Source of the DNA: Vibrio ulleungensis
Lineage (GTDB): Bacteria > Pseudomonadota > Gammaproteobacteria > Enterobacterales > Vibrionaceae
Assembly: GCF_016900875.1 (NCBI RefSeq)
Contig: NZ_JAFEUM010000009.1
Span: forward strand, 62,001 to 126,000
Length of the DNA: 64,000 nucleotides
Direction of reading: 5' to 3'
The position numbers and the translations under genes were made by a program. Of this stretch, positions 7,050-16,398 are shown piece by piece. The notes beneath the pieces are model-generated. The model ran no database searches, had not been told where the DNA came from, and saw only the letters and a list, made by a program, of their open reading frames with translations. How positions within the stretch are numbered: position 1 is the first letter of the stretch; each line of letters starts with the position of its first letter.

Positions 7050-9503
7050 CTAATTTTTGGACGACGGATTATCCGCTTTTCGATTTGCGCGGCGCAGTTT
7101 AGCCTTTTTACGCGCATTTTTCACTTTACTATGACCTTCTTGTTGCATCTCTTGTCCATCAGGACGCTTGGTCGGCTCTACAAAAGGCTTACTACCCGAT
7201 TGTTTGGCTTTAATTTGGCCCTTTTTCTTCGAGCGGGCTTTTTTATCAGCGTTTGCCGCGCGTTTTTTTGCAGTTTTGCCTTTGCCTCTCGGTTTTCGCT
7301 CACTGTCGACCATTTCAAAGTCTATTTGTTTGCTATCGAGGTGCACAGACAAGACTTTCACCTTCACGGCATCACCCAATCGATACACCATGCCGGAGCT
7401 TTCCCCAACTAGGCGCGCACCAATAGGATCGAATTGATAATAGTCGTTGGCTAATGTTGAAATGTGGACTAAACCATCAATGTGAAGATCGGTTAACCGA
7501 ACAAAAAAGCCAAAGCCGGTCACGTTAGCGATCACCCCTTCAAGCTCTTCACCAACATGGTCTTGCATATACTCACACTTGAGCCAATCAGACACTTCAC
7601 GAGTTGCATCGTCGGCACGACGTTCTGTCATGGAGCACTGCTCACCAAATCCGTCCATATCATCGAACGAATAATGATAGCCACCGGTTGGTGTCCAACG
7701 ATCCGTAGCACGCCCTTCATGCTTAGCAATCAAGTACTTAATTGCACGGTGTAGCAACAGATCAGGGTAGCGTCGAATTGGCGATGTAAAGTGCGCGTAT
7801 CGCTTGAGTGCTAAGCCAAAGTGTCCAACGTTATCAGGGTTGTACACCGCTTGCTTCATCGAGCGCAACAACATGGTTTGGATGAGTTCTTTGTCTGGAC
7901 GCTCACCCACTTTGCGAATTAGCGTTGCATAATCGGTGGGAGACGGAGCTAAGCCACCTTCGATGGTGAGTCCCAGCTCACCTAAAAAGTCTTTGAATCC
8001 TTGCAGTTTCTCTTCACCTGGAGTTTCGTGAATTCGATACAAAGACGGCTCTTTGGCTTTTTCGACCAAGCTGGCGGATGCGATGTTGGCTAATATCATG
8101 CATTCTTCGATGATCTTGTGTGCATCGTTGCGTACTACTGGTTCAATGCGATCAATCTTACGTTCCGCATTAAAAATAAACTTCGCTTCAACCGTTTCAA
8201 ACTCTATGGCTCCACGCTGATCACGTGCTTGTTTAAGCACCTGATACATATTGTGCAGTTCAATTAGATGCGGTACGACCGTTTGATAACGGTCTATGAG
8301 CTCGGCGTTGCCCTCTAAAATATCGTTCACCTTATTGTAGGTAAGACGAGCATGCGAGTTCATCACCGCTTCATAATGTTTGTAGCCTGAGAGTTTACCG
8401 GTAGCAGAAATGGTCATTTCACACACCATGCACAGTCGGTCAACTTGCGGGTTTAGGGAACAGAGACCGTTCGATAGCACTTCAGGAAGCATTGGGACAA
8501 CTTGCGATGGAAAGTACACCGAGTTACCACGATGAATGGCTTCTTTGTCCAGTGCGGTATCAGGTCGAACATAATAACTGACGTCAGCAATGGCCACCCA
8601 TAGTCGCCAGCCGCCGCTTTTTTTCTTTTCACAAAACACTGCGTCATCAAAGTCGCGCGCGTCTTCTCCGTCAATGGTCACTAGCGGTAAGTCACGTAAA
8701 TCGACTCTGCCCACTTTGGCCTCTTCTGGAACCTCTTCGCCCAAGTTTGCGATCTGCTTGTTCACCTCTACAGGCCACTCGTGTGGGATCTGATGAGTGC
8801 GGATAGCAATTTTTGTTTCCATTCCAGGTGCCATATTTTCACCCAGTACTTCCACTACTTTGCCCATCATTCCGCGAGAACGGCTGCCTCTATCGGTAAT
8901 TTCAACCACCACCACGTTGCCCATTCTGGCGCCAGACTTATGTTCTACAGGAATTAGGATGTCTTGGCTGATGCGAGAGTCATCTGGAACAACGTAGCTG
9001 TATCCATACTCTAAGAAAAAGCGCCCGACTATTTGGGTTTTTCGCTCTTCTAAAATTCGTACAAGCCGACCTTCTTTGCGACCTCGCTTACTGTTGTCTG
9101 TAGGTTGAACCAGAACGAAGTCACCGTGGATTACTGTGCGCATCTGATGATGTGGCAAGACGATGTCATCTTCTTTTTTACCACCTTCAGGTCGAACCCA
9201 TCCGTGTCCATCTTTGTGACCAATAACATACCCTTTAATCATCTCCAGTTTATCTGGAAGTGCGTAACATTGGCGTCGAGTGAACACGAGTTGACCATCG
9301 CGCTCCATGGCACGAAGGCGTCGACGTAGGCCTTCATAATGGTCTTCGCCTGTCAGTTTTAGCGCATCAAAAAGATCGTTGCGGTTCATGGGGACACCCG
9401 CAGCCTCCAAATACGAAAGAATATACTCTCGGCTCGGAATTGGGTTTTCATAGTTCTGGGATTCACGCTCGGCGTGAGGGTCGAGATGGCTAGAGTCAGA
9501 CAT
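7050..9503 (-). CDS. rnr: Ribonuclease R
   Basis: A 3'-5' exoribonuclease that degrades structured RNA. An N-terminal helix-turn-helix region (about 20-85) is followed by two cold-shock domains. The RNB catalytic domain has DLPLVTIDGEDARDFDDAVF, with its cluster of aspartates, near residues 270-290. An S1 domain (EGVIANVTGFGFFVRLTDL) sits near 640-720, and a Lys/Arg-rich tail follows. I chose the ATG at 9503; an upstream in-frame GTG adds 17 unlike residues. At 817 residues it is close to E. coli RNase R (813). In E. coli nsrR precedes rnr; here a chemoreceptor is divergent from it and no nsrR is seen. Confidence 0.95.
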   Translation of the reverse strand: MSDSSHLDPHAERESQNYENPIPSREYILSYLEAAGVPMNRNDLFDALKLTGEDHYEGLRRRLRAMERDGQLVFTRRQCYALPDKLEMIKGYVIGHKDGHGWVRPEGGKKEDDIVLPHHQMRTVIHGDFVLVQPTDNSKRGRKEGRLVRILEERKTQIVGRFFLEYGYSYVVPDDSRISQDILIPVEHKSGARMGNVVVVEITDRGSRSRGMMGKVVEVLGENMAPGMETKIAIRTHQIPHEWPVEVNKQIANLGEEVPEEAKVGRVDLRDLPLVTIDGEDARDFDDAVFCEKKKSGGWRLWVAIADVSYYVRPDTALDKEAIHRGNSVYFPSQVVPMLPEVLSNGLCSLNPQVDRLCMVCEMTISATGKLSGYKHYEAVMNSHARLTYNKVNDILEGNAELIDRYQTVVPHLIELHNMYQVLKQARDQRGAIEFETVEAKFIFNAERKIDRIEPVVRNDAHKIIEECMILANIASASLVEKAKEPSLYRIHETPGEEKLQGFKDFLGELGLTIEGGLAPSPTDYATLIRKVGERPDKELIQTMLLRSMKQAVYNPDNVGHFGLALKRYAHFTSPIRRYPDLLLHRAIKYLIAKHEGRATDRWTPTGGYHYSFDDMDGFGEQCSMTERRADDATREVSDWLKCEYMQDHVGEELEGVIANVTGFGFFVRLTDLHIDGLVHISTLANDYYQFDPIGARLVGESSGMVYRLGDAVKVKVLSVHLDSKQIDFEMVDSERKPRGKGKTAKKRAANADKKARSKKKGQIKAKQSGSKPFVEPTKRPDGQEMQQEGHSKVKNARKKAKLRRANRKADNPSSKN

Positions 9504-9800
9504 AGAAGGTCGCTCGCAAAATGTTGATATGCTTAGTATAACCAACCTAGGCACAAAATGATTGTCGATAGCGCAATTTCTTTGCTCTGTTGATACTGCA
9601 CAACGCCTGTAGCATCACGTCGTTCTTCCTCAGCTGGTGATAATCGAGATGACGCTCAAACATTAGGCCATTAATACCCTATCCTTTGAACACATCCCTT
9701 AAAAATAGAACGCCATGTTATATAAATGGCATGAAAGTTGATTATTATTTAGTCACTCATTAAATCAATGAGCCTTTTGCCACACATCAAGGAAGAACGA

Positions 9801-11426
9801 ATGAATCTAACCCTACAGAGAAAACTCTATCTCGTTTTAGCTGCGATGGCCGTTGCAGGACTCGCCATTATCGTCACGCTATTTTCTGAGATGACCAGCG
9901 TAATCTATAGCGAGCGCGAAGCTCTACTAAAAAGCGAAGTCGCGCAAGTGAGGCAAACCTATGACAATTTAGTTCGAGAGACGGCATCAGGTAAACTCAC
10001 GGATGAGCAAGCAAAGGCTCAATTTATTGAATTAATAAACCAATCTCGATGGGGTGAGAATCTAGATGGTTACTTCTGGATACAAGACTCGACTCCGTCC
10101 ATGATTGATCACCCACTTAAGCCGGCATTAAATGACCGTTTTCTTGGCGACATAACCGATCAAAATGGCCTGGCGTTGTTTATTGAAATGGCCAAAATAA
10201 AAAATGGGGCGTTAGAGTATTACTGGGCCAAACCTGATGATCCAGAAGGCTCATACCCAAAACTCTCTTATCTTGTCTATTTGGACAAATGGGACTGGAT
10301 CGTGGGTACAGGTCTGTACATCGATGACATCAATGCACAAGTGCTCAGCACCGAGATCAAAGTTGGTGGCATTGTACTGCTGATTTTGTCCGTAGCGATG
10401 ATTACCTTAAGCAAAGTATTTGGAGACACGATTAAACAGCTTGGTGGCGAACCTACCGACATCACACAACTGGCAGGAAATATTGCCCAAGGGCACTATC
10501 AAACGGACACACCCGACACAGCAAACCCAGAAACAATTGCAGGCAGTATCTATAGGATCAATAACAAGTTAACCTCAACGCTTAGCGATATACAACGTTC
10601 GTCAGTGGCTCTCACTGAGAACATCACCGCGCAGCAAGATGTTTACACCAAAATAAATACCAATAGCTCGAACATCACCCATCAACTCGACACCGTTGCA
10701 ACAGCCACCAACGAAATGAGTGCGTCAATTGCTGAGATTACCGCAAATGCCACACAATCGAGCGACTTGATGAGCGAGATGAACGCAAGTGCAGAAACGG
10801 GCAAATCATCGGTCACTGACACCAGTCGAATCATAGATCAAATCGCGAATAAAGCAGAATCGATGAATATTGATATGAGTGACTTAGCCAGTGAAGCACA
10901 TAATGTATCCGGCATCGTTGAGACAATTCAATCTATTGCTGAGCAAACCAACCTGTTGGCTCTAAATGCGGCAATTGAAGCGGCTCGAGCGGGCGAGCAA
11001 GGACGTGGATTTGCGGTGGTTGCCGATGAAGTTCGAACGCTTGCGACCCGATCTCAAGACTCAACCGACGAAATTCAGAGCATGCTCAACTCATTACTCA
11101 ATAAAGTTGACGGCACCAAAGAGTCAATAGCAAGTACACTCGATATGGCAAAAACAGCAACGGGGATCTCACAAGACGCGGTCGAAAAGATTCAAAACAT
11201 TACGGATGTAGTGTCTACGGTTTCCGACCTCAACTTTCAGGTTGCAACGGCTGTAGAGCAGCAGTCTTCAGTGAGTAATGAAATCAGTCAGTCCATTGTG
11301 TCGATTAAGGACTCCGCGGATGAAAACAGCCAGCAAGTTGCCATTATGAAGGCTCAAACAATCGAACTGGAGCAGTCAAACGCGACGCTCAACCTCGCTA
11401 TCCAAAAGCTTTCAAAATCAAGTTAA
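9801..11426 (+). CDS. Methyl-accepting chemotaxis protein with periplasmic Cache domain
   Basis: TM1 lies near residues 8-29. The periplasmic part contains WGENLDGYFWIQDSTPSMIDHP and DKWDWIVGTGLYIDD, a single-Cache (sCache_2-type) sensor pattern. TM2 is near 190-210. The cytoplasmic methyl-accepting region carries the conserved tip EQTNLLALNAAIEAARAGEQ, then GRGFAVVADEVRTLA. A short HAMP-like link, if present, is weak. There is no C-terminal CheR-binding pentapeptide. The ligand is unknown; sCache_2 sensors often bind small carboxylates. The ATG at 9801 follows AAGGAAG; an ATG 33 bases upstream is less likely. The next gene, motX, is a flagellar gene but is read the other way. Confidence 0.93.
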   Translation: MNLTLQRKLYLVLAAMAVAGLAIIVTLFSEMTSVIYSEREALLKSEVAQVRQTYDNLVRETASGKLTDEQAKAQFIELINQSRWGENLDGYFWIQDSTPSMIDHPLKPALNDRFLGDITDQNGLALFIEMAKIKNGALEYYWAKPDDPEGSYPKLSYLVYLDKWDWIVGTGLYIDDINAQVLSTEIKVGGIVLLILSVAMITLSKVFGDTIKQLGGEPTDITQLAGNIAQGHYQTDTPDTANPETIAGSIYRINNKLTSTLSDIQRSSVALTENITAQQDVYTKINTNSSNITHQLDTVATATNEMSASIAEITANATQSSDLMSEMNASAETGKSSVTDTSRIIDQIANKAESMNIDMSDLASEAHNVSGIVETIQSIAEQTNLLALNAAIEAARAGEQGRGFAVVADEVRTLATRSQDSTDEIQSMLNSLLNKVDGTKESIASTLDMAKTATGISQDAVEKIQNITDVVSTVSDLNFQVATAVEQQSSVSNEISQSIVSIKDSADENSQQVAIMKAQTIELEQSNATLNLAIQKLSKSS

Positions 11427-11540
11427 GCTGCTAAAAAGCCGACTCTCGACAGCGCACCGTTGAGGCTCGGCGACTTATCACCGTGAAAAGAGCGTCATTG
11501 CACCATGGTCTTTCTTATATTGACCCGATCAATTATCCAA

Positions 11541-11569
11541 TAAAAAAGTCCTTCTTTATGAAGGACTTT
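11541..11569 (-). terminator. Terminator of motX
   Basis: Read leftwards, a perfect 10-bp stem (11545-11554 with 11560-11569) with a five-base loop is followed by six T residues. It begins a few bases after the motX stop. It may also stop transcripts from the convergent chemoreceptor gene. Confidence 0.88.
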
Positions 11570-11574
11570 ATTGA

Positions 11575-12210
11575 TTACCAAAATGTTTCTCGCCGCTTGG
11601 CTCTGGCCACTATATTTTGCGGCATTCTTTGCTCAAGACCTTCGCGTAGCATCGCAATCCTACGGTGAGTTTGCTTATCGGCTGTTACAGAATTATAGAG
11701 CCAACGGTACGCATCTTCATAATCTAATGGGCTACCATAATCGTGCAGTAGCAGTTCGGCCAACTGGATCCGAGCGCGTAAGTTCCCCATTGAGGCGGCT
11801 TCACGTAAATACGGAATCGCACGCTCTTTATCTTGCTGGACTAATGTCCCTCGAGAATAGTAGCGTCCTAACTGCTCTAGTGCTGTAGGCAAACCTTGAT
11901 GTGCGGCATTTTCCATATAGTAAATACCGAGCTCAACGTCCTGCGGAACACATACTCCCCAAGCAAGCATGTCACCATACAAAAACTCGTACGATGGCAG
12001 ACTGATCCGCGTAGCGCGTGCCACAATATCTTCAACCAACTGGCAACCGTCGGCTTTCACTTGCTCTAAATGTTTACCCTGCTCTATCCAATCTATCAGT
12101 TCCGCTTCACTGTATATGGGGACAGGCTCCCCCACAGCTGCAATATTCGCATGACTTAGAGATGAGCTTATCGCCAATAATACACTTGCGGTGATCGCTT
12201 TTAATTTCAT
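11575..12210 (-). CDS. motX: Sodium-type polar flagellar motor protein MotX
   Basis: A 211-residue protein with a signal peptide (MKLKAITASVLLAISSSLSHA) and about three Sel1/TPR-like repeats between residues 70 and 185 (for example NAAHQGLPTALEQLGRYYSR and REAASMGNLRARIQLAELLL). Length, repeat pattern and the ending RAKRRETFW match vibrio MotX as I remember it. MotX forms the periplasmic T-ring with MotY and is needed to place PomA/PomB stators in the Na+-driven motor. The neighbour purA is also as in V. cholerae. A sigma-28-type promoter lies 29 bases upstream. Confidence 0.92.
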   Translation of the reverse strand: MKLKAITASVLLAISSSLSHANIAAVGEPVPIYSEAELIDWIEQGKHLEQVKADGCQLVEDIVARATRISLPSYEFLYGDMLAWGVCVPQDVELGIYYMENAAHQGLPTALEQLGRYYSRGTLVQQDKERAIPYLREAASMGNLRARIQLAELLLHDYGSPLDYEDAYRWLYNSVTADKQTHRRIAMLREGLEQRMPQNIVARAKRRETFW

Positions 12211-12239
12211 TACGCACCTTGTTTACTGACTGTTCTTAT

Positions 12240-12266
12240 TTAGCGGCAATCTTTGTCCTAGCTTTA
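12240..12266 (-). promoter_or_regulatory. Sigma-28 (FliA) type promoter of motX
   Basis: Read leftwards, TAAA, a 15-base spacer, then GCCGCTAA. This matches the flagellar sigma-28 consensus TAAA-N15-GCCGATAA at all but one base. It lies 29 bases before the motX start codon. It fits late-flagellar control, which is known for motor genes of vibrios. Confidence 0.75.
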
Positions 12267-12311
12267 GCAATTTTTACACTTTGATGGGCGATAGAGGCAA
12301 ATACTTGCCAC

Positions 12312-12335
12312 ACAAGGATCCTAGAGGATCCTTTG
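12312..12335. other. Inverted repeat upstream of the motX promoter
   Basis: The arms ACAAGGATCC (12312-12321) and GGATCCTTTGT (12326-12335 region) form a near-perfect hairpin with loop TAGA, about 45 bases upstream of the motX promoter and 30 past the purA terminator. No T-run follows on either strand. It could be an operator or a terminator relic; its function is unknown. Confidence 0.4.
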
Positions 12336-12364
12336 TTCCACATTGTAACTCAACAGACGGGCAC

Positions 12365-12390
12365 AAAAAAACCGGCCTAAGCCGGTTTTT
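12365..12390 (-). terminator. Terminator of purA
   Basis: Read leftwards, AAAACCGGC, loop TTAG, GCCGGTTTT and further T residues (stem 12367-12376 with 12381-12390). It is a strong intrinsic terminator 23 bases after purA. Confidence 0.92.
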
Positions 12391-12413
12391 AGCATCAAGA
12401 GACCATCGCTTGA

Positions 12414-13730
12414 TTACACTTCAAATGGGTGTACTTTAATGATGGTTTCTAGGCGATCTGGGCCGGTTGAGATAATGTCAACAGGTACGCCTGTAAGCTC
12501 TTCTATGCGCTTAACGTAGTTCAATGCTGCTTGAGGTAGCTCATCCAGTGATTTCGCACCGAATGTTTTTTCAGGCCAACCAGGCATTGTTTCGTAGATA
12601 GGAGTCGCTTGCTCAAAAGCTTCAGCAGCCATTGGCGAAACTTCAAGAACTGAACCATCGGCCATTTTGTAGCCGGTACAAATCTTAAGCTCTTCAAGAC
12701 CATCAAGAACATCTAGTTTGGTTAAGCAAAAGCCAGTCACTGAGTTAATTTGGATTGCGCGACGCATAGCGACAGCATCAAACCAACCCGTACGGCGTAA
12801 ACGACCCGTTGTCGCACCAAACTCATGACCAACATCACCCAGATGCTTACCTACTGGATCTTGTTTATCTAGACCATCGTATAGCTCTGTTGGGAATGGA
12901 CCCGAGCCAACGCGCGTACAGTACGCTTTCGCAATACCAAGGATGTAACCTAGGTGTGCTGGACCAAAGCCAGAGCCTGCAGCAACACCACCAGCGGTAG
13001 TGTTTGAAGAGGTTACGTACGGGTAAGTACCGTGATCAATGTCTAGAAGCGTACCTTGAGCACCTTCAAACATGATTTTGTCACCACGCTTGCGAGCCGC
13101 GTCGAGCTCGTCGGTTACATCGATAACCATTGAGGTCAATAGATCGGCGTAGCCCATTGCTTGCTCAAGCACTTCTTCGTAGCTAACAGTATCGGTTTTA
13201 TAGTAGTTTTCTAGCTGGAAGTTATGGTACTCCATAACTTCTTTAAGCTTCACTGCGAAGGCTTCTTTATCGAAAAGATCACCTACACGTAGACCACGAC
13301 GAGATACTTTATCTTCGTACGCAGGACCGATACCACGACCTGTAGTACCGATAGCTTTTTTACCACGTGCAAGTTCACGAGCTTGATCGAGAGCAACGTG
13401 GTAAGGCAATATCAGCGGACATGCTTCTGAGATAAATAGACGTTCGCGAACAGGAATGCCACGCTCTTCAAGAGGCTTCATCTCTTTAAGCAGTGCATCT
13501 GGTGACAATACAACACCATTACCAATAACACATTTTGTGTTGTTGCGAAGAATACCTGAAGGAATAAGATGGAGAACGGTTTTCTCACCGTCAATGACAA
13601 GAGTATGCCCAGCGTTATGTCCGCCTTGGTAGCGAACCACATATTTTGCATCTTCTGTTAAAAGGTCTACGATTTTACCTTTACCTTCGTCACCCCATTG
13701 GGTGCCAAGAACGACTACGTTATTTCCCAT
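12414..13730 (-). CDS. purA: Adenylosuccinate synthetase
   Basis: The product catalyses the GTP-dependent condensation of IMP and aspartate, the first committed step to AMP. The N-terminal P-loop GTQWGDEGKGKIVDLL holds the catalytic Asp and is followed by GGHNAGHT, which has the catalytic His. GTTGRGIGPAYEDK and the substrate loop SSNTTAGGVAAGSG are intact, as is the GTP-specificity KLDVLDG motif. At 438 residues it is slightly longer than E. coli PurA (432). It is a single leftward gene with its own terminator; no PurR-box palindrome could be recognised upstream. Confidence 0.97.
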   Translation of the reverse strand: MGNNVVVLGTQWGDEGKGKIVDLLTEDAKYVVRYQGGHNAGHTLVIDGEKTVLHLIPSGILRNNTKCVIGNGVVLSPDALLKEMKPLEERGIPVRERLFISEACPLILPYHVALDQARELARGKKAIGTTGRGIGPAYEDKVSRRGLRVGDLFDKEAFAVKLKEVMEYHNFQLENYYKTDTVSYEEVLEQAMGYADLLTSMVIDVTDELDAARKRGDKIMFEGAQGTLLDIDHGTYPYVTSSNTTAGGVAAGSGFGPAHLGYILGIAKAYCTRVGSGPFPTELYDGLDKQDPVGKHLGDVGHEFGATTGRLRRTGWFDAVAMRRAIQINSVTGFCLTKLDVLDGLEELKICTGYKMADGSVLEVSPMAAEAFEQATPIYETMPGWPEKTFGAKSLDELPQAALNYVKRIEELTGVPVDIISTGPDRLETIIKVHPFEV

Positions 13731-13863
13731 TTTTCCAATCTGAATAGTGGTTAAAAAAGGATTCTAGCACCGAAAAAGTGACTTTGCAGTCATTTTTTAG
13801 TCATTTAATACTAAAATGCTTGAGTAAATGTTTAAAACCGAGATCGGTTTGCTGAATAGAAAT

Positions 13864-14049
13864 TCAGCCAAACATAAGGATCATCACGGCTCCCGCCACA
13901 AATAGGCACCCACCAATTCGTCTTAACTGGTTATCGTCTTGGCTGGCAAGTTGGGCAACCATGTTTCTCCACCCCTTTGGATGGATGAAGGGACCCGCTC
14001 CTTCGACGATTAAAACTATTCCAAATGCGATCCAAATTGATTCTGACAT
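13864..14049 (-). CDS. yjeT: DUF2065 small membrane protein (YjeT-like)
   Basis: A 61-residue protein with two hydrophobic segments (about residues 4-22 and 44-60). The family pattern shows as EGAGPFIHPKGWRNMVAQLA and IGGCLFVAGAVMILMF. It is found downstream of hflC in E. coli as well. DUF2065 proteins are inner-membrane proteins of unknown function; the constant neighbourhood suggests a link to HflKC, but this is inference. Confidence 0.88.
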   Translation of the reverse strand: MSESIWIAFGIVLIVEGAGPFIHPKGWRNMVAQLASQDDNQLRRIGGCLFVAGAVMILMFG

Positions 14050-14110
14050 GACTTCCCTCTTCTTGAACCAAACGGCCCATTTGAGCTAACTAGCAATTAA
14101 ATGGCCCTAT

Positions 14111-14143
14111 AAACAAATAAGGACTCCCTAGGGAGTCCTTATT
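14111..14143 (-). terminator. Terminator-like palindrome after hflC
   Basis: A perfect 28-base palindrome (14116-14143, arms AATAAGGACTCCC and its complement) lies 15 bases after hflC. Leftwards it is followed by a loose T-rich tract, TTTGTTTAT. It probably ends the tsaE-to-hflC transcript, separating yjeT. Confidence 0.75.
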
Positions 14144-14158
14144 GACGATCAACGGAGA

Positions 14159-15139
14159 CTATTTAGCGCCGCTAGCATCGTTCATGTACTTAAAGAAGTC
14201 ACTGTTTGGATCAAGGACAAGAATGTCACTTTTCTCTGCAAATGATTTCTCGTAGGCACTGAGTGAACGAAGGAAGCTGTAGAATTCAGGATCTTTGCTG
14301 TAAGCCGTCGAATAGATGGAAGCCGCTTCTGCGTCTGCATCACCTCGCGTTACACGAGCCGTTCTGTCCGCTTCTGCCAATACAGTCGCTACTTCTAGCT
14401 CCGCTTGTGCACGAATTACTTCCGCTTTCTCACGACCTTGTGAACGGTGCTTTCGAGCCACCGATTCACGCTCTGCACGCATACGTTGATAAATCGATTC
14501 ACTGATTTCATCAGGAAGGTTGATTTTCTTCATTCGGAAGTCAACTACGTACACACCCAAGTCTTTCATAGCACTTTCGCGAGTATCTTTCAGTACTTCT
14601 TCCATGATCTTGTCGCGTTCACCGTCAATTTCAGCTGCTTGTTTAGCCGCCTCTGTAACGGTTTCATCGAGCTCAATATCGTCTGGCAATACGTCTTTGT
14701 TACGAGGGCCCGAAACAATTTGTTTAATGTCGCGAGAACCAATCTCTGAACGAAGTACGTCAGTCACTTTACGCTCTAGTAGAGCCTGAGCCGTCAGTGC
14801 ATTACCACCACCTGTCGCTAGGTAGTATTGACCGAAATCTTCGATACGCCACTTCACGTAAGAATCGATGATAACGTCTTTTTTCTCAGAGGTTACGAAA
14901 CGGTCTGACTGACCATCCATAGTTTGAATACGTGCGTCTAAACGCTTCACTGTATCAAACAACGGCATCTTAAAGTGAATGCCTGGCTCGTAGATTCTTG
15001 AGGCCTCAGTGTTATCCACTTTAAGCACTCGACCGAATCGGATCACAATACCGCGCTCACCTTCTGGAACGACAAACAGAGACATCAATGCAATGATCAC
15101 TAGGATTACAATGCTTGGGACAAATAATTTACGAAGCAT
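14159..15139 (-). CDS. hflC: HflC, membrane protease modulator (SPFH/prohibitin family)
   Basis: One N-terminal transmembrane segment (VPSIVILVIIALMSLFVV) is followed by a periplasmic SPFH domain (GIVIRFGRVLKV; DVIIDSYVKWRIEDFGQYYL) and a long Ala/Glu/Arg-rich coiled coil near residues 200-265. With HflK it forms the large HflKC cage in the inner membrane that surrounds FtsH and limits its access to substrates. It has 326 residues against 334 in E. coli. It starts two bases after the hflK stop, so the two are translationally linked. Confidence 0.96.
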   Translation of the reverse strand: MLRKLFVPSIVILVIIALMSLFVVPEGERGIVIRFGRVLKVDNTEASRIYEPGIHFKMPLFDTVKRLDARIQTMDGQSDRFVTSEKKDVIIDSYVKWRIEDFGQYYLATGGGNALTAQALLERKVTDVLRSEIGSRDIKQIVSGPRNKDVLPDDIELDETVTEAAKQAAEIDGERDKIMEEVLKDTRESAMKDLGVYVVDFRMKKINLPDEISESIYQRMRAERESVARKHRSQGREKAEVIRAQAELEVATVLAEADRTARVTRGDADAEAASIYSTAYSKDPEFYSFLRSLSAYEKSFAEKSDILVLDPNSDFFKYMNDASGAK

Positions 15140-15141
15140 AA

Positions 15142-16356
15142 TTAGAATCTCCCTTGACGAGTAGACGTGGAGCTTGAGCTAGACGTACTAGTGCTGCTTG
15201 AGCTTGTCGAAGAAGAATCCAGTTCGATTTGATCATAGCTAGAATCTGAACGGGTAGCGCGTTTTGATTGCGTAGCCGACCCTTGTTCGGCAATCTTATC
15301 GATTGGCAAATACAGTAGGTTACCGCTAGATTCCGAATCAATCAGCACTTTAGAAGTGTTGGTGTACACCTCTTCCATTGTGTCTAGGTACAGACGATTA
15401 CGAGTCACTTCTGGAGCCGCTTGGTATTCAGGTAACAGTTTCTCGAACTGTGCAACCTGACCATACGCTTCATTTGTTACACGTTCGCTGTAACCCAAAG
15501 CTTCTTTCTTGAGACGTTCAGCACGACCTGTTGCCTTAGGCAAGATTTCGTTCTTGTACGCTTCTGCCTCTCGAATGTAACGCTCTTCATCTTCTCGCGC
15601 CGCGATAGCGTCATCGAAAGAGTCTTTAACTTGCTCTGGCGGTCGTGAAGACTGGAAGTTTACATCGACTACAATCAAGCCCATATCGTACACATCGATA
15701 ATTCGGTTCAGCTCTTCTTGAGTACTTTGACGAATCTGTTGACGACCGCTAGTTAGAATACTGTCCATTAAAGAGTCACCAATAACGGCACGTAGCGCCG
15801 AATCGGTCGCTTGACGTAAGCTATCATCAGCATTGGTTACGCGATATAGGTATTTGTATGGATCAGCCACTCGGTATTGCACACCCATTGCAACTGTAAC
15901 GACGTTCTCGTCTTTAGTTAGCATGGTGCCAGAAGCTTGCAATGCACGAATCGCTTGTACGTTAACCGTTTGAACTTCATCAATGAAAGTAGGTGCCCAG
16001 TTAAGACCAGGATCTACTATCGAATGAAATTTACCTAGGCGCAAAACTACACCGCGCTCCGCTTCGCCTACTGTATAGATACCTGAGGCACCCCATACAC
16101 CGACCGCGATTGCTGCGATAAGTCCTATTCCAATAAAGCCGCCATTGCCAGAAGATGCACCGCCACCACTGCCGCCTTTTTTGCCTAGTCCACCGAGCTT
16201 TTGGCTCAGCTTACTGAATACTTCATCCAAGTCCGGTGGTCCTTGATTCTTTCCACCGGAGTTGCGGTTGCCGCGATCGTTATTTCCCCAAGGGTCATTA
16301 TCGCGGCCATTATTACCGTTGTTACCGTTGTTATTTCCAGGCTCATTCCACGCCAT
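15142..16356 (-). CDS. hflK: HflK, membrane protease modulator (SPFH/prohibitin family)
   Basis: An Asn/Gly-rich cytoplasmic N-terminus (MAWNEPGNNNGNNGNNG) and a Gly/Ser linker precede a transmembrane segment near residues 73-95, an SPFH domain (EAERGVVLRLGKFHSIVDPG) and a coiled coil near 240-320. It is the partner of HflC in the FtsH-regulating cage. The last 40 residues are unusual: a Ser/Thr tract (SSSTSSSSTSTSSSSSTST) ending RQGRF, where E. coli HflK has a different low-complexity end. The total of 404 residues is normal. Confidence 0.96.
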   Translation of the reverse strand: MAWNEPGNNNGNNGNNGRDNDPWGNNDRGNRNSGGKNQGPPDLDEVFSKLSQKLGGLGKKGGSGGGASSGNGGFIGIGLIAAIAVGVWGASGIYTVGEAERGVVLRLGKFHSIVDPGLNWAPTFIDEVQTVNVQAIRALQASGTMLTKDENVVTVAMGVQYRVADPYKYLYRVTNADDSLRQATDSALRAVIGDSLMDSILTSGRQQIRQSTQEELNRIIDVYDMGLIVVDVNFQSSRPPEQVKDSFDDAIAAREDEERYIREAEAYKNEILPKATGRAERLKKEALGYSERVTNEAYGQVAQFEKLLPEYQAAPEVTRNRLYLDTMEEVYTNTSKVLIDSESSGNLLYLPIDKIAEQGSATQSKRATRSDSSYDQIELDSSSTSSSSTSTSSSSSTSTRQGRF

Positions 16357-16398
16357 CAGAAAACTCCATTATTGAGTTTGACGATATAATGTAACAGT

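Noticed and set aside
12240..12275. A third, degenerate copy of the 167-bp repeat upstream of motX
   Set aside because: The short likeness (GCGGCAATCTTTG) coincides with the sigma-28 promoter, and the rest of the unit cannot be aligned. It is better explained as a promoter.
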